From Clostridiales bacterium (GTDB lineage Bacteria > Bacillota > Clostridia > Peptostreptococcales > Anaerovoracaceae): a DNA stretch of 7,595 nucleotides. Under the pieces are notes generated by a model that searched no databases, was not told the DNA's origin, and saw nothing but the letters and a program-made list of their open reading frames with translations. The position numbers and the translations under genes are program-made. The DNA lies in the NCBI GenBank assembly GCA_009778945.1, contig WRFF01000085.1, positions 1-7,595 of the forward strand, read 5' to 3'. Below, one piece after another: positions 1-6,595 of the stretch (position 1 is its first letter; each line of letters opens with the position of its first letter).

Positions 1-477
1 GACCGCTTCCCCAACGTCCGCCGCGATCTGGGGGGACGTGAGCGGATAGCTTTTATCCGCCCGTTTGCCAAAGATTTTGAAAGACAGCGGGGGTGACAGA
101 CCGTCCCCCTCTGTCACCTCTGTCACTCGCCGCTCCATCCACGCGGCCGCCGCGGCACAAATATCCGGCATCTCGCGGGAGACCAGCCGCCACGCGGGGC
201 TCACGGACGCGACGCCGAAGAGTTTCAGCATAGCGCGCGCCAGCGCCTGCTCCCGCTCCGGCGCGTACCCCTGCACAAGCAGCAGCCCGCCGTCGGCTTT
301 CGCGCTTACGCCGGCAGTTTCGCCGGATTTTCCGCCGCCGCAGACTTCGGTGATCGCGGTGCGCATCCTGCGCAGCAGCGCCTTTTCAAAATACGGCTTG
401 TTCGTCCCTTTCAGAGCGACCTCGCCGTACCGTACAATCAGAAGTTTTTCGAAATCTTCCCCCATATCAGCCGTCAT
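1..477 (-). CDS. thiI: tRNA 4-thiouridine synthase ThiI (N-terminal part)
   Basis: ThiI adenylates uridine 8 of tRNA and replaces its oxygen with sulfur from a cysteine desulfurase; in many bacteria it also serves thiazole synthesis. Only 159 N-terminal residues are in the window; the gene runs off at base 1. Seen: the N-terminal motif IVRYGEVALKG (residues 14-24) followed by NKPYFE, typical of ThiI, and a THUMP-type stretch FKIFGKRADKSYPLTSPQI near residues 133-151. The PP-loop ATPase domain lies outside the window. The frame is closed by TAG two codons before the ATG at 477. That ATG has AGGGA (478-482) directly against it, too close to serve. The ATG at 463-465 (residue 5) has the same AGGGA 12 nt upstream and gives a more usual N-terminus, so it may be the real start. 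The gene follows the desulfurase by 36 nt. Residues 118-130 come from a repeat-like insertion, listed separately. Identity is confident, the start less so. Confidence 0.9.
   Translation of the reverse strand, partial: MTADMGEDFEKLLIVRYGEVALKGTNKPYFEKALLRRMRTAITEVCGGGKSGETAGVSAKADGGLLLVQGYAPEREQALARAMLKLFGVASVSPAWRLVSREMPDICAAAAAWMERRVTEVTEGDGLSPPLSFKIFGKRADKSYPLTSPQIAADVGEAV
92..126. repeat. GTGACAG inverted/direct repeat inside thiI
   Basis: On the + strand, GGTGACAG (92-99) and CTGTCACC (111-118) form a perfect 8-bp inverted repeat around an 11-nt loop rich in C. A further CTGTCAC follows at 120-126, nine bases after the first, giving a direct repeat. The 35-bp block is read through in frame in thiI, contributing VTEVTEGDGLSPP (residues 118-130). 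These lie between the helix ending WMERR and the strand beginning LSFKIF. From memory, GTGACAG...GGGGACGGT...CTGTCAC elements are dispersed, REP-like short repeats in some Clostridia and other bacteria. I cannot confirm that for this genome, since no second full copy is in the window. Confidence 0.6.
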
Positions 478-513
478 TCCCTATGGAAGCGCGAATCAAA
501 TCGGCGCGGTCCC

Positions 514-1770
514 TCACCGCCCCTGCCCGACCGAACGCAGATGCAGGGCAGCCTCCTTTACGCGCTGCACCACAATGTCCATATCCTTCGGATCGTCGTA
601 ACAGGAAAACCCGAAACGGACCGCGCTGGCAATGACCTCAGGAGGGCAACCGATCGCGGCAAGCACGCCGTCTTTCTTCGCCTCTTCTTCTTTACGCTGC
701 GACGAACAGGCGGCGCCGGTCGAAATATAGATCCCTTTTCGTTCCAGCTCGTGTACGAGCACTTCCCCGCGCGCGCCGGGAAAGCTTACATTTAAAATAT
801 ACGGCGAGCAGAGTCCCGGTTTTCCCGTGACAGACGCGTCAGCCGGGCTGTTGATCACCACCTCCGGCACCTCCGCCAGAAGCCCTTCCAGAAGGTGCCT
901 GCGGCAGGTGTTCGCCGCTTTCGCGTTCCCGACGATTTCCGCCGTCATGAGTTTGGCCGCGGCGGCAAACCCGGCGATGCCCGGTACGTTCTCCGTACCC
1001 GAGCGCAAGCCGTTTTCCTGGCCGCCGCCGAATAGCATAGGATGCAGCTTCCCGGGCGCAGAGGCATACAGCGCGCCGACGCCTTTCGGTCCATGAATCT
1101 TGTGCGCGCTGAGTGCGATAAAGTCGATATCCCGGAATTCCCCGTTTCCCGCGTCAATCGGCAGCTTCCCATATGATTGCACAGCGTCCGAATGGATGGG
1201 AATAGAGGTGCTGTATCTTGTCGCGGCTTCCTTTACGATCCCCGCGATCTCCTCGATCGGCTGGATCGTCCCGATCTCGTTATTGACATGCATCACGGAG
1301 ACAAGCCCCGTATCGGCCTCAAGTTCATCGCGCAGCGATCTCGGATCGAGCATACCGGGCGCAGCGCTGTCCGCGGGCAGGACGGCGACCGGCTTGACGC
1401 GCACGCCTCTTTCCGCGAGATAGGCTGCCGCCGAGCGGACCGCCGCGTGTTCGACCGTCGAGACAAGCAGCGCTTTTTTCTTAAACGCGCCGCCCGGCCC
1501 TCCGAGACTGCCCGGAGCCGTGAAGAAAGCGGAGAGCAGCGCCAGATTGTCCGACTCCGTCCCGCCGCTCGTGAATACGATGCTTTGAGGCCCGACGCCG
1601 AGACTGCGGGCAATCTGCGCGCGCGCTTGTTTCACGATACGTTCCGCTTCCTGTCCCGCCGTATGCGGCGAAGACGGGTTCGCAAAAAATTCGGTCATCG
1701 TGAGATATGCTGCCTTCGCCGCTTCGGGACAGACTTTTGTGGATGCCGGATTGTCGAGATAGATCGCCAT
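514..1770 (-). CDS. nifS: cysteine desulfurase, NifS/IscS class
   Basis: A PLP enzyme that takes sulfur from L-cysteine, leaving alanine, and holds it as a persulfide for transfer; here the probable acceptor is ThiI. At 418 residues it is slightly longer than the roughly 380-400 usual for the family, partly through a Gly/Lys-rich loop near residues 86-99. Visible: YLDN at 4-7; the His of STVEHAA (H108) that stacks on PLP; HVNNEIGTIQP (161-171); HSDAVQ (193-198), which holds the PLP-contacting Asp and Gln; the PLP lysine in SAHKIHGPKG (K224); RSGTENVPGI (256-265); and the catalytic cysteine in STGAACSS (C355). The N-terminal motif reads DNPAST where most relatives have DNAATT or similar, a mild oddity. 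ATG at 1770 follows AAAGG (1781-1785) at 10 nt. It lies 24 nt after rny and 36 nt before thiI, suggesting one transcript. The class is confident; the exact partner is inferred from context. Confidence 0.95.
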   Translation of the reverse strand: MAIYLDNPASTKVCPEAAKAAYLTMTEFFANPSSPHTAGQEAERIVKQARAQIARSLGVGPQSIVFTSGGTESDNLALLSAFFTAPGSLGGPGGAFKKKALLVSTVEHAAVRSAAAYLAERGVRVKPVAVLPADSAAPGMLDPRSLRDELEADTGLVSVMHVNNEIGTIQPIEEIAGIVKEAATRYSTSIPIHSDAVQSYGKLPIDAGNGEFRDIDFIALSAHKIHGPKGVGALYASAPGKLHPMLFGGGQENGLRSGTENVPGIAGFAAAAKLMTAEIVGNAKAANTCRRHLLEGLLAEVPEVVINSPADASVTGKPGLCSPYILNVSFPGARGEVLVHELERKGIYISTGAACSSQRKEEEAKKDGVLAAIGCPPEVIASAVRFGFSCYDDPKDMDIVVQRVKEAALHLRSVGQGR

Positions 1771-1794
1771 ACTCAGACCGCCTTTGTTTCTTTC

Positions 1795-3411
1795 TTACTT
1801 TGCGTAATCCACCGCGCGCGTTTCACGCAGCACATTGACTTTGATCTGGCCCGGATATTCCATCTCGCTTTCGATCTTTTTGCTGATCTCGCGCGCGAGG
1901 AAGGCGATATCCTTGTCGCTGACCTCGTCGGGTTTTGCGATGATGCGGATCTCACGCCCCGCTTGGATCGCGTAGCTGTGATCGACGCCCTTTGTCGTAT
2001 TCGCGATCTCCTCCAACTGCTGCAGGCGCTTGATATAGGTTTCAAGCGTCTCCATGCGCGCGCCGGGACGGGCCGCGGAAAGCGCGTCCGCCGCCGTGAC
2101 GAGCACAGCTTCGAGATTTTTCGCCTCATAATCGCCGTGGTGCGTACACATCGTATCGATGATCGTCTGCGGTTCCTTGTATTTTTGCAGGAGCTCCATG
2201 CCGAGATCGACATGCGTGCCTTCGCGCTCGTGGTCGACGGCCTTGCCGATATCATGCACGAGGCCCGCGCGCTTGGCGAGTTTCGGGTCGAGCCCGAGCT
2301 CGCTCGCCATAAGCCCCGCGAGCAGCGAGACTTCGATCGAGTGCTTCAGCACGTTTTGGCCGTAACTCGTGCGGTATTTGAGCCGTCCGAGCAATTTGAT
2401 AAGCTCGGGATGCAGATTGTGGACGCCCGTATCGAAGCAGGCCTGTTCGCCGGCTTCTTTAATGATGTTGGCAACTTCTTTTTCCGCTTTGTTGACCATT
2501 TCCTCAATGCGCGAAGGATGGATGCGCCCGTCCACGATGAGCTTTTCGAGGCTGAGCCGCGCGACTTCGCGTTTGACCGGATCGAAGCCCGACAGCACGA
2601 CCGCTTCCGGCGTATCGTCGATGATGAGGTCGATGCCCGTCATGCTTTCGATCGCGCGGATATTGCGCCCCTCGCGCCCGATGATGCGGCCCTTCATCTC
2701 ATCGTTCGGCAGCGGCACGACCGAAACCGTGATCTCCGCGACATGATCCGCCGCGCAGCGCTGCACCGCGCCCGTGATGATCTCCTTCGCTTTTTGGTCC
2801 GCGTTTTCGCGCGCCTCCGTCTCAATCTCGCGGATCAGCACCGACGCTTCCGTGCGGATATCCTTTTCGATATTTGAAAGCAGGATCTGTTTGGCCTCTT
2901 CTTTTGTGTAACCCGAAATTTTTTCAAGCTCTGCATTCTGACGGTTGATCGCCTCCTGCAGCTCGTCTTCTTTGTCCGTAATATTCTTTTCCTTGCGGAT
3001 GATATTGGCTTCTTTCTGTTCGATGCTTTCAAGTTTTTTGTCGATTGTCTCTTCTTTTTGAATCAGGCGCCGTTCCGATTTTGAAATTTCAAGCCGACGC
3101 TGTTTGATCTCCTCGTCGGTCTCCTGTTTGATTCTCAGCGCTTCGTCTTTGGCTTCCAATATTTGTTCTTTTTTAAGGGATTCGGCGTGTTTCTCCGCGT
3201 CCAAAATCAGGTTTTTCGCGGTCTGTTCCGCGTTCCCGATGGCTTTTTCCCCGATAGATTTTCTCATGATATAGCCAAACAGGAGCCCCGCCGCCGCCGC
3301 AACCACGATCAGGACGATCCAAAATAAAATATTAATTATAATAAACACCTCCTCAAGTGATACTTTGGGAAACGCTTCCTTAATACTTAAATCCGCGTTT
3401 CTTATATTCAC
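1795..3411 (-). CDS. rny: ribonuclease Y (membrane-anchored endoribonuclease)
   Basis: RNase Y is the endonuclease that starts decay of many mRNAs in Firmicutes, anchored to the inner face of the membrane. Domains, numbered from the GTG at 3411: a hydrophobic membrane segment (about 24-47, ending FGYIMRK); a long charged coiled coil (about 55-205); a KH RNA-binding domain with GRIIGREGRN (241-250); and an HD domain with LKHS (H357), HD at 386-387, HH at 424-425 and the ADALSAARPGAR stretch (441-452). The C-terminus (LRETRAVDYAK) matches the family closely. The start is unresolved. GTG at 3411 gives 538 residues with a 23-residue preamble and only a weak AGGT upstream. A strong GAGGAGGTG (3346-3354) sits inside that preamble and faces ATT 3342, ATA 3339 and ATT 3336; starting there gives about 515 residues, with the N-terminus directly at the membrane segment as in Bacillus subtilis. 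It is first gene of the likely rny-nifS-thiI operon. Confidence 0.97.
   Translation of the reverse strand: MNIRNADLSIKEAFPKVSLEEVFIIINILFWIVLIVVAAAAGLLFGYIMRKSIGEKAIGNAEQTAKNLILDAEKHAESLKKEQILEAKDEALRIKQETDEEIKQRRLEISKSERRLIQKEETIDKKLESIEQKEANIIRKEKNITDKEDELQEAINRQNAELEKISGYTKEEAKQILLSNIEKDIRTEASVLIREIETEARENADQKAKEIITGAVQRCAADHVAEITVSVVPLPNDEMKGRIIGREGRNIRAIESMTGIDLIIDDTPEAVVLSGFDPVKREVARLSLEKLIVDGRIHPSRIEEMVNKAEKEVANIIKEAGEQACFDTGVHNLHPELIKLLGRLKYRTSYGQNVLKHSIEVSLLAGLMASELGLDPKLAKRAGLVHDIGKAVDHEREGTHVDLGMELLQKYKEPQTIIDTMCTHHGDYEAKNLEAVLVTAADALSAARPGARMETLETYIKRLQQLEEIANTTKGVDHSYAIQAGREIRIIAKPDEVSDKDIAFLAREISKKIESEMEYPGQIKVNVLRETRAVDYAK
3346..3354 (-). promoter_or_regulatory. strong Shine-Dalgarno of rny facing non-standard start codons
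   Basis: Read on the minus strand, GAGGAGGTG is a nine-base match to the anti-Shine-Dalgarno of 16S rRNA, the best ribosome binding site in the window. Counting from the end of AGGAGG, the next in-frame codons are ATT (5 nt), ATA (8 nt) and ATT (11 nt), followed by AAT. There is no ATG, GTG or TTG in any frame at usable spacing. The site therefore suggests initiation at ATT or ATA, or a base error or mutation in a former ATG. Confidence 0.6.
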
Positions 3412-3494
3412 GATCTACCTATAATTTTTATTTATTCACACAACCAAAATAATAATATATGATCTATCGTAAAAGCAACAAATTACCATCTTGT

Positions 3495-3524
3495 ATTATA
3501 TGATGGCAGTATAAGCGATGTCAA
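3495..3524 (-). promoter_or_regulatory. consensus SigA promoter of the rny-nifS-thiI operon
   Basis: On the minus strand TTGACA (3519-3524) and TATAAT (3495-3500) are both perfect hexamers, separated by 18 bp. Transcription should begin near 3488. The 5' leader would be about 77 nt to the GTG at 3411, or about 146 nt to the strong Shine-Dalgarno-linked start near 3342. Inverted arms CCATC (3502-3506) and GATGG (3486-3490) bracket the -10 and the expected start point and could be a small operator. The promoter lies in the AT-rich gap after glnS, so rny has its own transcription start. Confidence 0.85.
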
Positions 3525-3558
3525 CGTTTTAGGCGCCGTTTTACGGCCGAATAGGAGG

Positions 3559-5247
3559 TTATTTCCAGGATGATTTCAAGCCGACAATCTGGTTGAAAAC
3601 TTTCTCACCGTCCGGCAGGTCCGAACTGAGTTTCGCGTCCGCGATATAGTAACCGTGCCGGAAAAACTGAAATCGCGCGCCCGGCCGCGCGTTCGCGAGC
3701 GACGGTTCCGCGCGGCAGGTCATCGTCCGCGCCGAATTCTCGTTCAGGCGCTGCCCGCCGTCTTCGTCATCCTCAAACAGATAGTCGTATTCGCGTACGG
3801 TGATGGACAGCGCGGTCGTCGCCTCTACCCAATGAATGGTCCCTTTGACCTTGCGGCCTTCAAAGCCGCTGCCGCTCTTTGTCCCGGGGTCATAGGTGCA
3901 ATAAATCTCAATAATTTCCCCGTCTGCGTCCTTCTTGAAACCCGTACAGGTTACGAAATACGCGCCCTTCAACCGCACTTCGTTCCCCGGGAACAAGCGA
4001 AAATATTTCGGCGCCGGTTCTTCCATAAAGTCGTCGGCGTCGATCCAGAGCTCACGTGAAAACGGCACAAACCGCTCGCCCAACTCCGGATTTTCACGGC
4101 TGTTTTCCATCGCCGCTTCTTCTGTCCGGCCTTCCGGATAATTCGTAATGACGAGTTTTACGGGATTGAATATGACATTCCGGCTCTCGGCCTTCGCCTT
4201 CAGGTCTTCGCGCACAATATGCTCAAGCATCGCGATATCCACTTTGCTGTCGTCTTTTTTTGCGACGCCGATCTCGTCGCAGAACGTGCGCACCGCCTCC
4301 GGCGTATAGCCGCGCCGCCGGATACCGGCGATTGTCGGCATCCGCGGGTCGTCCCAGCCCTCGACAACATTCCCGTCCACAAGCTCCTTCAGGTAGCGCT
4401 TGCTCATAACCGTATGCGTGAGTTCCAACCGGGCAAATTCGATCTGGCGCGGCGGGAACGGCCATTCGAGCGCCTCAAGCACCCAATTATAGAGAGGGCG
4501 GTGATCTTCAAATTCAAGCGTACACAGCGAATGCGTAACGTTTTCGATCGCGTCTTCAAGCGGATGCGCGAAATCGTACATCGGATAGACCTTCCAGTAC
4601 TCGCCCGTATTGTGATGCGGCGTGTGCGATATGCGGTAGATCACGGGGTCACGCAGGTTGATATTGGGCGACGCCATATTGATCTTCGCGCGCAGCACTT
4701 TTTCGCCGTCCGCGTAGCGCCCCGCCTGCATCTCGCGAAAGAGCGCGAGATTTTCCTCCGGTTCGCGGTTCCGGAAGGGGCTTTCTTTCCCGGGTTCCGT
4801 CAGGCTGCCGCGCGTGGCCGCAATCTCCGCAGCCGTCTGATCGTCCACATAGGCGAGGCCTTTTTCGATCAGCTTTTCCGCGAACAAATACATCTTTTCA
4901 AAATAGTCGCTCGCGTAATAGAGGCCGTCCCACTCAAAACCGAGCCAGTGCACATCTTCCTGGATAGCGTTCACATACTCCGTATCTTCCTTGACCGGGT
5001 TCGTATCGTCAAAGCGCAGATTGCATTTTCCGCCGTATTTCAACGCGGCGCCGAAATCAATGCAGATCGCCTTCGCGTGCCCGATGTGCAGGTATCCGTT
5101 CGGTTCCGGCGGAAAACGCACGCAAACACCCCGGTCAAACCGGCCGGTCGTCATGTCCGTTTCGATGAATTCGTGAATAAAATTACTAGTTGCTGTCAGT
5201 CGTCCAACCCTTTCATATGCTTGCACCGCAGATGCTTTCCGTTTCAA
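3559..5247 (-). CDS. glnS: glutaminyl-tRNA synthetase
   Basis: A class I aminoacyl-tRNA synthetase joining glutamine to tRNA-Gln in the cytoplasm. Seen (numbering from TTG at 5247): the ATP-binding signature FPPEPNGYLHIGHAK with HIGH at 54-57; LRFDDTNPVKED (77-88); YPMYDFAHPLEDAIENVTHS (221-240); the KMSKS counterpart VMSKR (280-284); EGWDDPRMPTI (296-306); and the anticodon-binding beta-barrel half ending VFNQIVGLKSSWK. These follow E. coli GlnS closely, including the GlnRS-type VMSKR rather than a GluRS pattern. The length, about 545-560, fits the family, and no YqeY-like extension is present. The start is uncertain. TTG 5247 lies in a hairpin arm without a Shine-Dalgarno, GTG 5226 has only weak purines upstream, and CTG 5199 has AAAGGG 8 nt upstream and leaves the usual short lead before NFIHEFI. 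It follows the thiolase by 50-100 nt with no clear promoter, so read-through is likely. Many Firmicutes lack this enzyme and use GatCAB. Confidence 0.96.
   Translation of the reverse strand: MKRKASAVQAYERVGRLTATSNFIHEFIETDMTTGRFDRGVCVRFPPEPNGYLHIGHAKAICIDFGAALKYGGKCNLRFDDTNPVKEDTEYVNAIQEDVHWLGFEWDGLYYASDYFEKMYLFAEKLIEKGLAYVDDQTAAEIAATRGSLTEPGKESPFRNREPEENLALFREMQAGRYADGEKVLRAKINMASPNINLRDPVIYRISHTPHHNTGEYWKVYPMYDFAHPLEDAIENVTHSLCTLEFEDHRPLYNWVLEALEWPFPPRQIEFARLELTHTVMSKRYLKELVDGNVVEGWDDPRMPTIAGIRRRGYTPEAVRTFCDEIGVAKKDDSKVDIAMLEHIVREDLKAKAESRNVIFNPVKLVITNYPEGRTEEAAMENSRENPELGERFVPFSRELWIDADDFMEEPAPKYFRLFPGNEVRLKGAYFVTCTGFKKDADGEIIEIYCTYDPGTKSGSGFEGRKVKGTIHWVEATTALSITVREYDYLFEDDEDGGQRLNENSARTMTCRAEPSLANARPGARFQFFRHGYYIADAKLSSDLPDGEKVFNQIVGLKSSWK
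5197..5213 (-). promoter_or_regulatory. possible ribosome binding site and CTG start of glnS
   Basis: Minus strand AAAGGG (5208-5213) is the best Shine-Dalgarno near the glnS N-terminus. Eight bases later comes an in-frame CTG (5197-5199), six residues before the conserved NFIHEFI. An out-of-frame ATG at 5215 opens a six-codon mini-ORF (MKGLDD, stop TGA overlapping the CTG) across the same site. A single-base indel would join that ATG to the synthetase frame. Weakly supported. Confidence 0.35.
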
Positions 5248-5261
5248 AACGGCCGCGTTTT
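5246..5261 (-). terminator. weak stem-loop between the thiolase gene and glnS
   Basis: On the minus strand AAAACG (5256-5261) and CGTTTT (5246-5251) pair perfectly around CGGC. The only U-run is the four bases inside the stem, so termination would be weak and partial at best. It lies about 36 nt after the thiolase stop and overlaps the TTG that gives the longest glnS reading frame, which argues against that TTG as the start. Confidence 0.3.
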
Positions 5262-5296
5262 ACGACAACGATGCGCATTTTTGCATACGCCGGTTA

Positions 5297-6478
5297 TTAC
5301 GGGCGTTCGACGATCATGGCCGTCCCCATGCCGCCGCCGATGCAAAGCGTCGCAAGGCCTGTCTTCACGTCCCGCTTTTGCATCTCATACAGCAGGGTGA
5401 TGAGAATGCGCGCGCCCGAAGCGCCTATCGGATGGCCGAGCGCGATCGCGCCGCCGTTCACATTGACGATTTCCGCCGGGAAGCCGAGTTCTTCAACGAC
5501 AACCATCGCCTGCGACGCAAAGGCCTCGTTTGCCTCAACCAAATCGATATCGCCCACCGTAAGCCCCGCTTTCTCGAGCGCTTTTTTGGACGCCGGGATC
5601 GGGCCCGTACCCATAATGCTGGGCTCCACGCCCGCCGACGCGTAGCTCCTGACCGACGCGAGGATCGTCAGGCTGTGCGCCTCTGCGTATTCTTTGGAGG
5701 TGACGACGAGCGCGGCGCCACAGTCGTTGAGCCCCGACGCGTTCGCCGCGGTCACCATGCCATCCGGCTTGAAAGCCGGACGGAGCTTCGCGATCGACTC
5801 CGCCGTCGTGCCCGGCGTATATTGTTCATCCCGTTTGAAGAGTATCGGGTCGCCTTTGCGCTGCGGGACTTCCACGGGAATAATCTCATCGTCAAGCCGC
5901 CCGGACTCGATCGCCGCCTGCGCTTTCTGCTGCGAAGAAGCTGCGAAAGCGTCGATCTGTTCGCGCGTCAAATGCCATTGTTCCGCCACGTTCTCCGCCG
6001 TGATCCCCATATGGTATTTGCCGAACGCATCCGTCAAGCCGTCGTTTACCATCATATCGGTCATTGTCGTATCGTTCATGCGCGCACCCCAGCGGCCCTG
6101 CATGAAGGCGTAGCCGGTCGCGCTCATATTTTCAAAACCGCCGCAGACGACGACATCCGCATCGCCCGCCTTGATCTCCTGCGCCGCTATAGCGACCGAC
6201 CGGAGACCCGAACCGCAGACCATATTGAGCGTGAACGCCGGCACTTCCTTCGGGATGCCGGATTCCAGCGCCGCCTGGCGCGCGATGTTCTGGCCGAGCC
6301 CGCCCTGCAGCACACAGCCCAGAATCACATCATCCACCGCATCCGGTGCGACGCCCGCGCGGTTCAGCGCTTCTTTGACCGCGAGGGCGCCGAGCTTATA
6401 GGCGGGGATGCTTTTCAGCGACCCGCCGTATTTTCCGATAGGGGTGCGGGCGGCTCCGACAATTACAACTTCTTTCAT
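5297..6478 (-). CDS. thlA: acetyl-CoA acetyltransferase (thiolase)
   Basis: A degradative-fold thiolase; in anaerobes the usual role is condensing two acetyl-CoA to acetoacetyl-CoA, feeding butyrate or butanol formation, and the reaction is reversible. Numbering from TTG 6481, the catalytic set is complete: nucleophile C89 in NMVCGSG, H350 in ALGHPIGASGAR and C380 in TLCIGGGMG, plus VEANEAFA (314-321) and GGFENMS (114-120; most relatives have GGMENMS). Its 393 residues are the normal length. The reading frame opens TTG-ATG; I chose the ATG at 6478, nine bases after AGAGGAG (6488-6494), because it gives the family-typical MKEVVIVGAARTPIG. TTG 6481 at six bases is possible and adds one residue. 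It ends in tandem stops TAATAA. It has its own promoter and no crt, hbd or bcd neighbours here, so the pathway is inferred from the family only; a broader acyl-CoA substrate cannot be excluded. Confidence 0.93.
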   Translation of the reverse strand: MKEVVIVGAARTPIGKYGGSLKSIPAYKLGALAVKEALNRAGVAPDAVDDVILGCVLQGGLGQNIARQAALESGIPKEVPAFTLNMVCGSGLRSVAIAAQEIKAGDADVVVCGGFENMSATGYAFMQGRWGARMNDTTMTDMMVNDGLTDAFGKYHMGITAENVAEQWHLTREQIDAFAASSQQKAQAAIESGRLDDEIIPVEVPQRKGDPILFKRDEQYTPGTTAESIAKLRPAFKPDGMVTAANASGLNDCGAALVVTSKEYAEAHSLTILASVRSYASAGVEPSIMGTGPIPASKKALEKAGLTVGDIDLVEANEAFASQAMVVVEELGFPAEIVNVNGGAIALGHPIGASGARILITLLYEMQKRDVKTGLATLCIGGGMGTAMIVERP

Positions 6479-6519
6479 CAATGATTACTCCTCTCAGATT
6501 CCAGTTTTATAAGCGTTCA

Positions 6520-6546
6520 CCCGGTGCCTCGAAAACCTTTGCCGGG
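6520..6546 (-). other. possible 5'-leader stem-loop of the thiolase mRNA
   Basis: In the predicted leader, CCCGG (6542-6546) can pair with CCGGG (6520-6524) across a 17-nt loop. It lies between the predicted transcription start near 6559 and the Shine-Dalgarno. The 5-bp stem is short and no riboswitch class is recognised, so it may be chance. Confidence 0.2.
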
Positions 6547-6565
6547 ATGATTCGGATTGTCCTTT

Positions 6566-6595
6566 ATCATACCACCCCTGCCCCACGGCTTGCAA
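6566..6595 (-). promoter_or_regulatory. promoter of the thiolase gene (extended -10)
   Basis: Minus strand TTGCAA (6590-6595, 4 of 6 to consensus) and TATGAT (6566-6571, 5 of 6) are 18 bp apart, and the -10 is preceded by TGG, giving the extended TGnTATGAT form. Transcription would start near 6559, leaving a leader of about 80 nt. A perfect TTGACA at 6596-6601 lies just upstream but is 24 bp from the -10, too far for this pair. The spacer is strikingly G-rich (6572-6586). Confidence 0.65.

Noticed and set aside
827..833. A GTGACAG heptamer inside nifS, as a second copy of the thiI repeat
   Set aside because: Only seven bases match, with no partner arm or GGGGACGGT core nearby; expected by chance.
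1177..2877. A 566-codon open frame on the + strand antisense to rny and nifS
   Set aside because: It lies entirely opposite strongly conserved genes, is rich in Arg/Asp/His runs typical of antisense shadows of GC-rich codons, and shows no recognisable domain.
3535..3547. Stem-loop GCCGT-AAA-ACGGC just after the glnS stop, as a glnS terminator
   Set aside because: Only five base pairs with a 3-nt loop, and no U-run follows on either strand, so intrinsic termination is not supported.
3412..3558. A small gene or RNA gene in the glnS-rny gap
   Set aside because: The AT-rich stretch holds the rny promoter and leader; no open frame with a Shine-Dalgarno and no tRNA-like fold is apparent.
4219..6484. 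Long + strand frames of 393 and 368 codons opposite glnS and the thiolase
   Set aside because: Same reasoning: antisense shadows of confident genes, Arg-rich, no family motif and no ribosome binding context.
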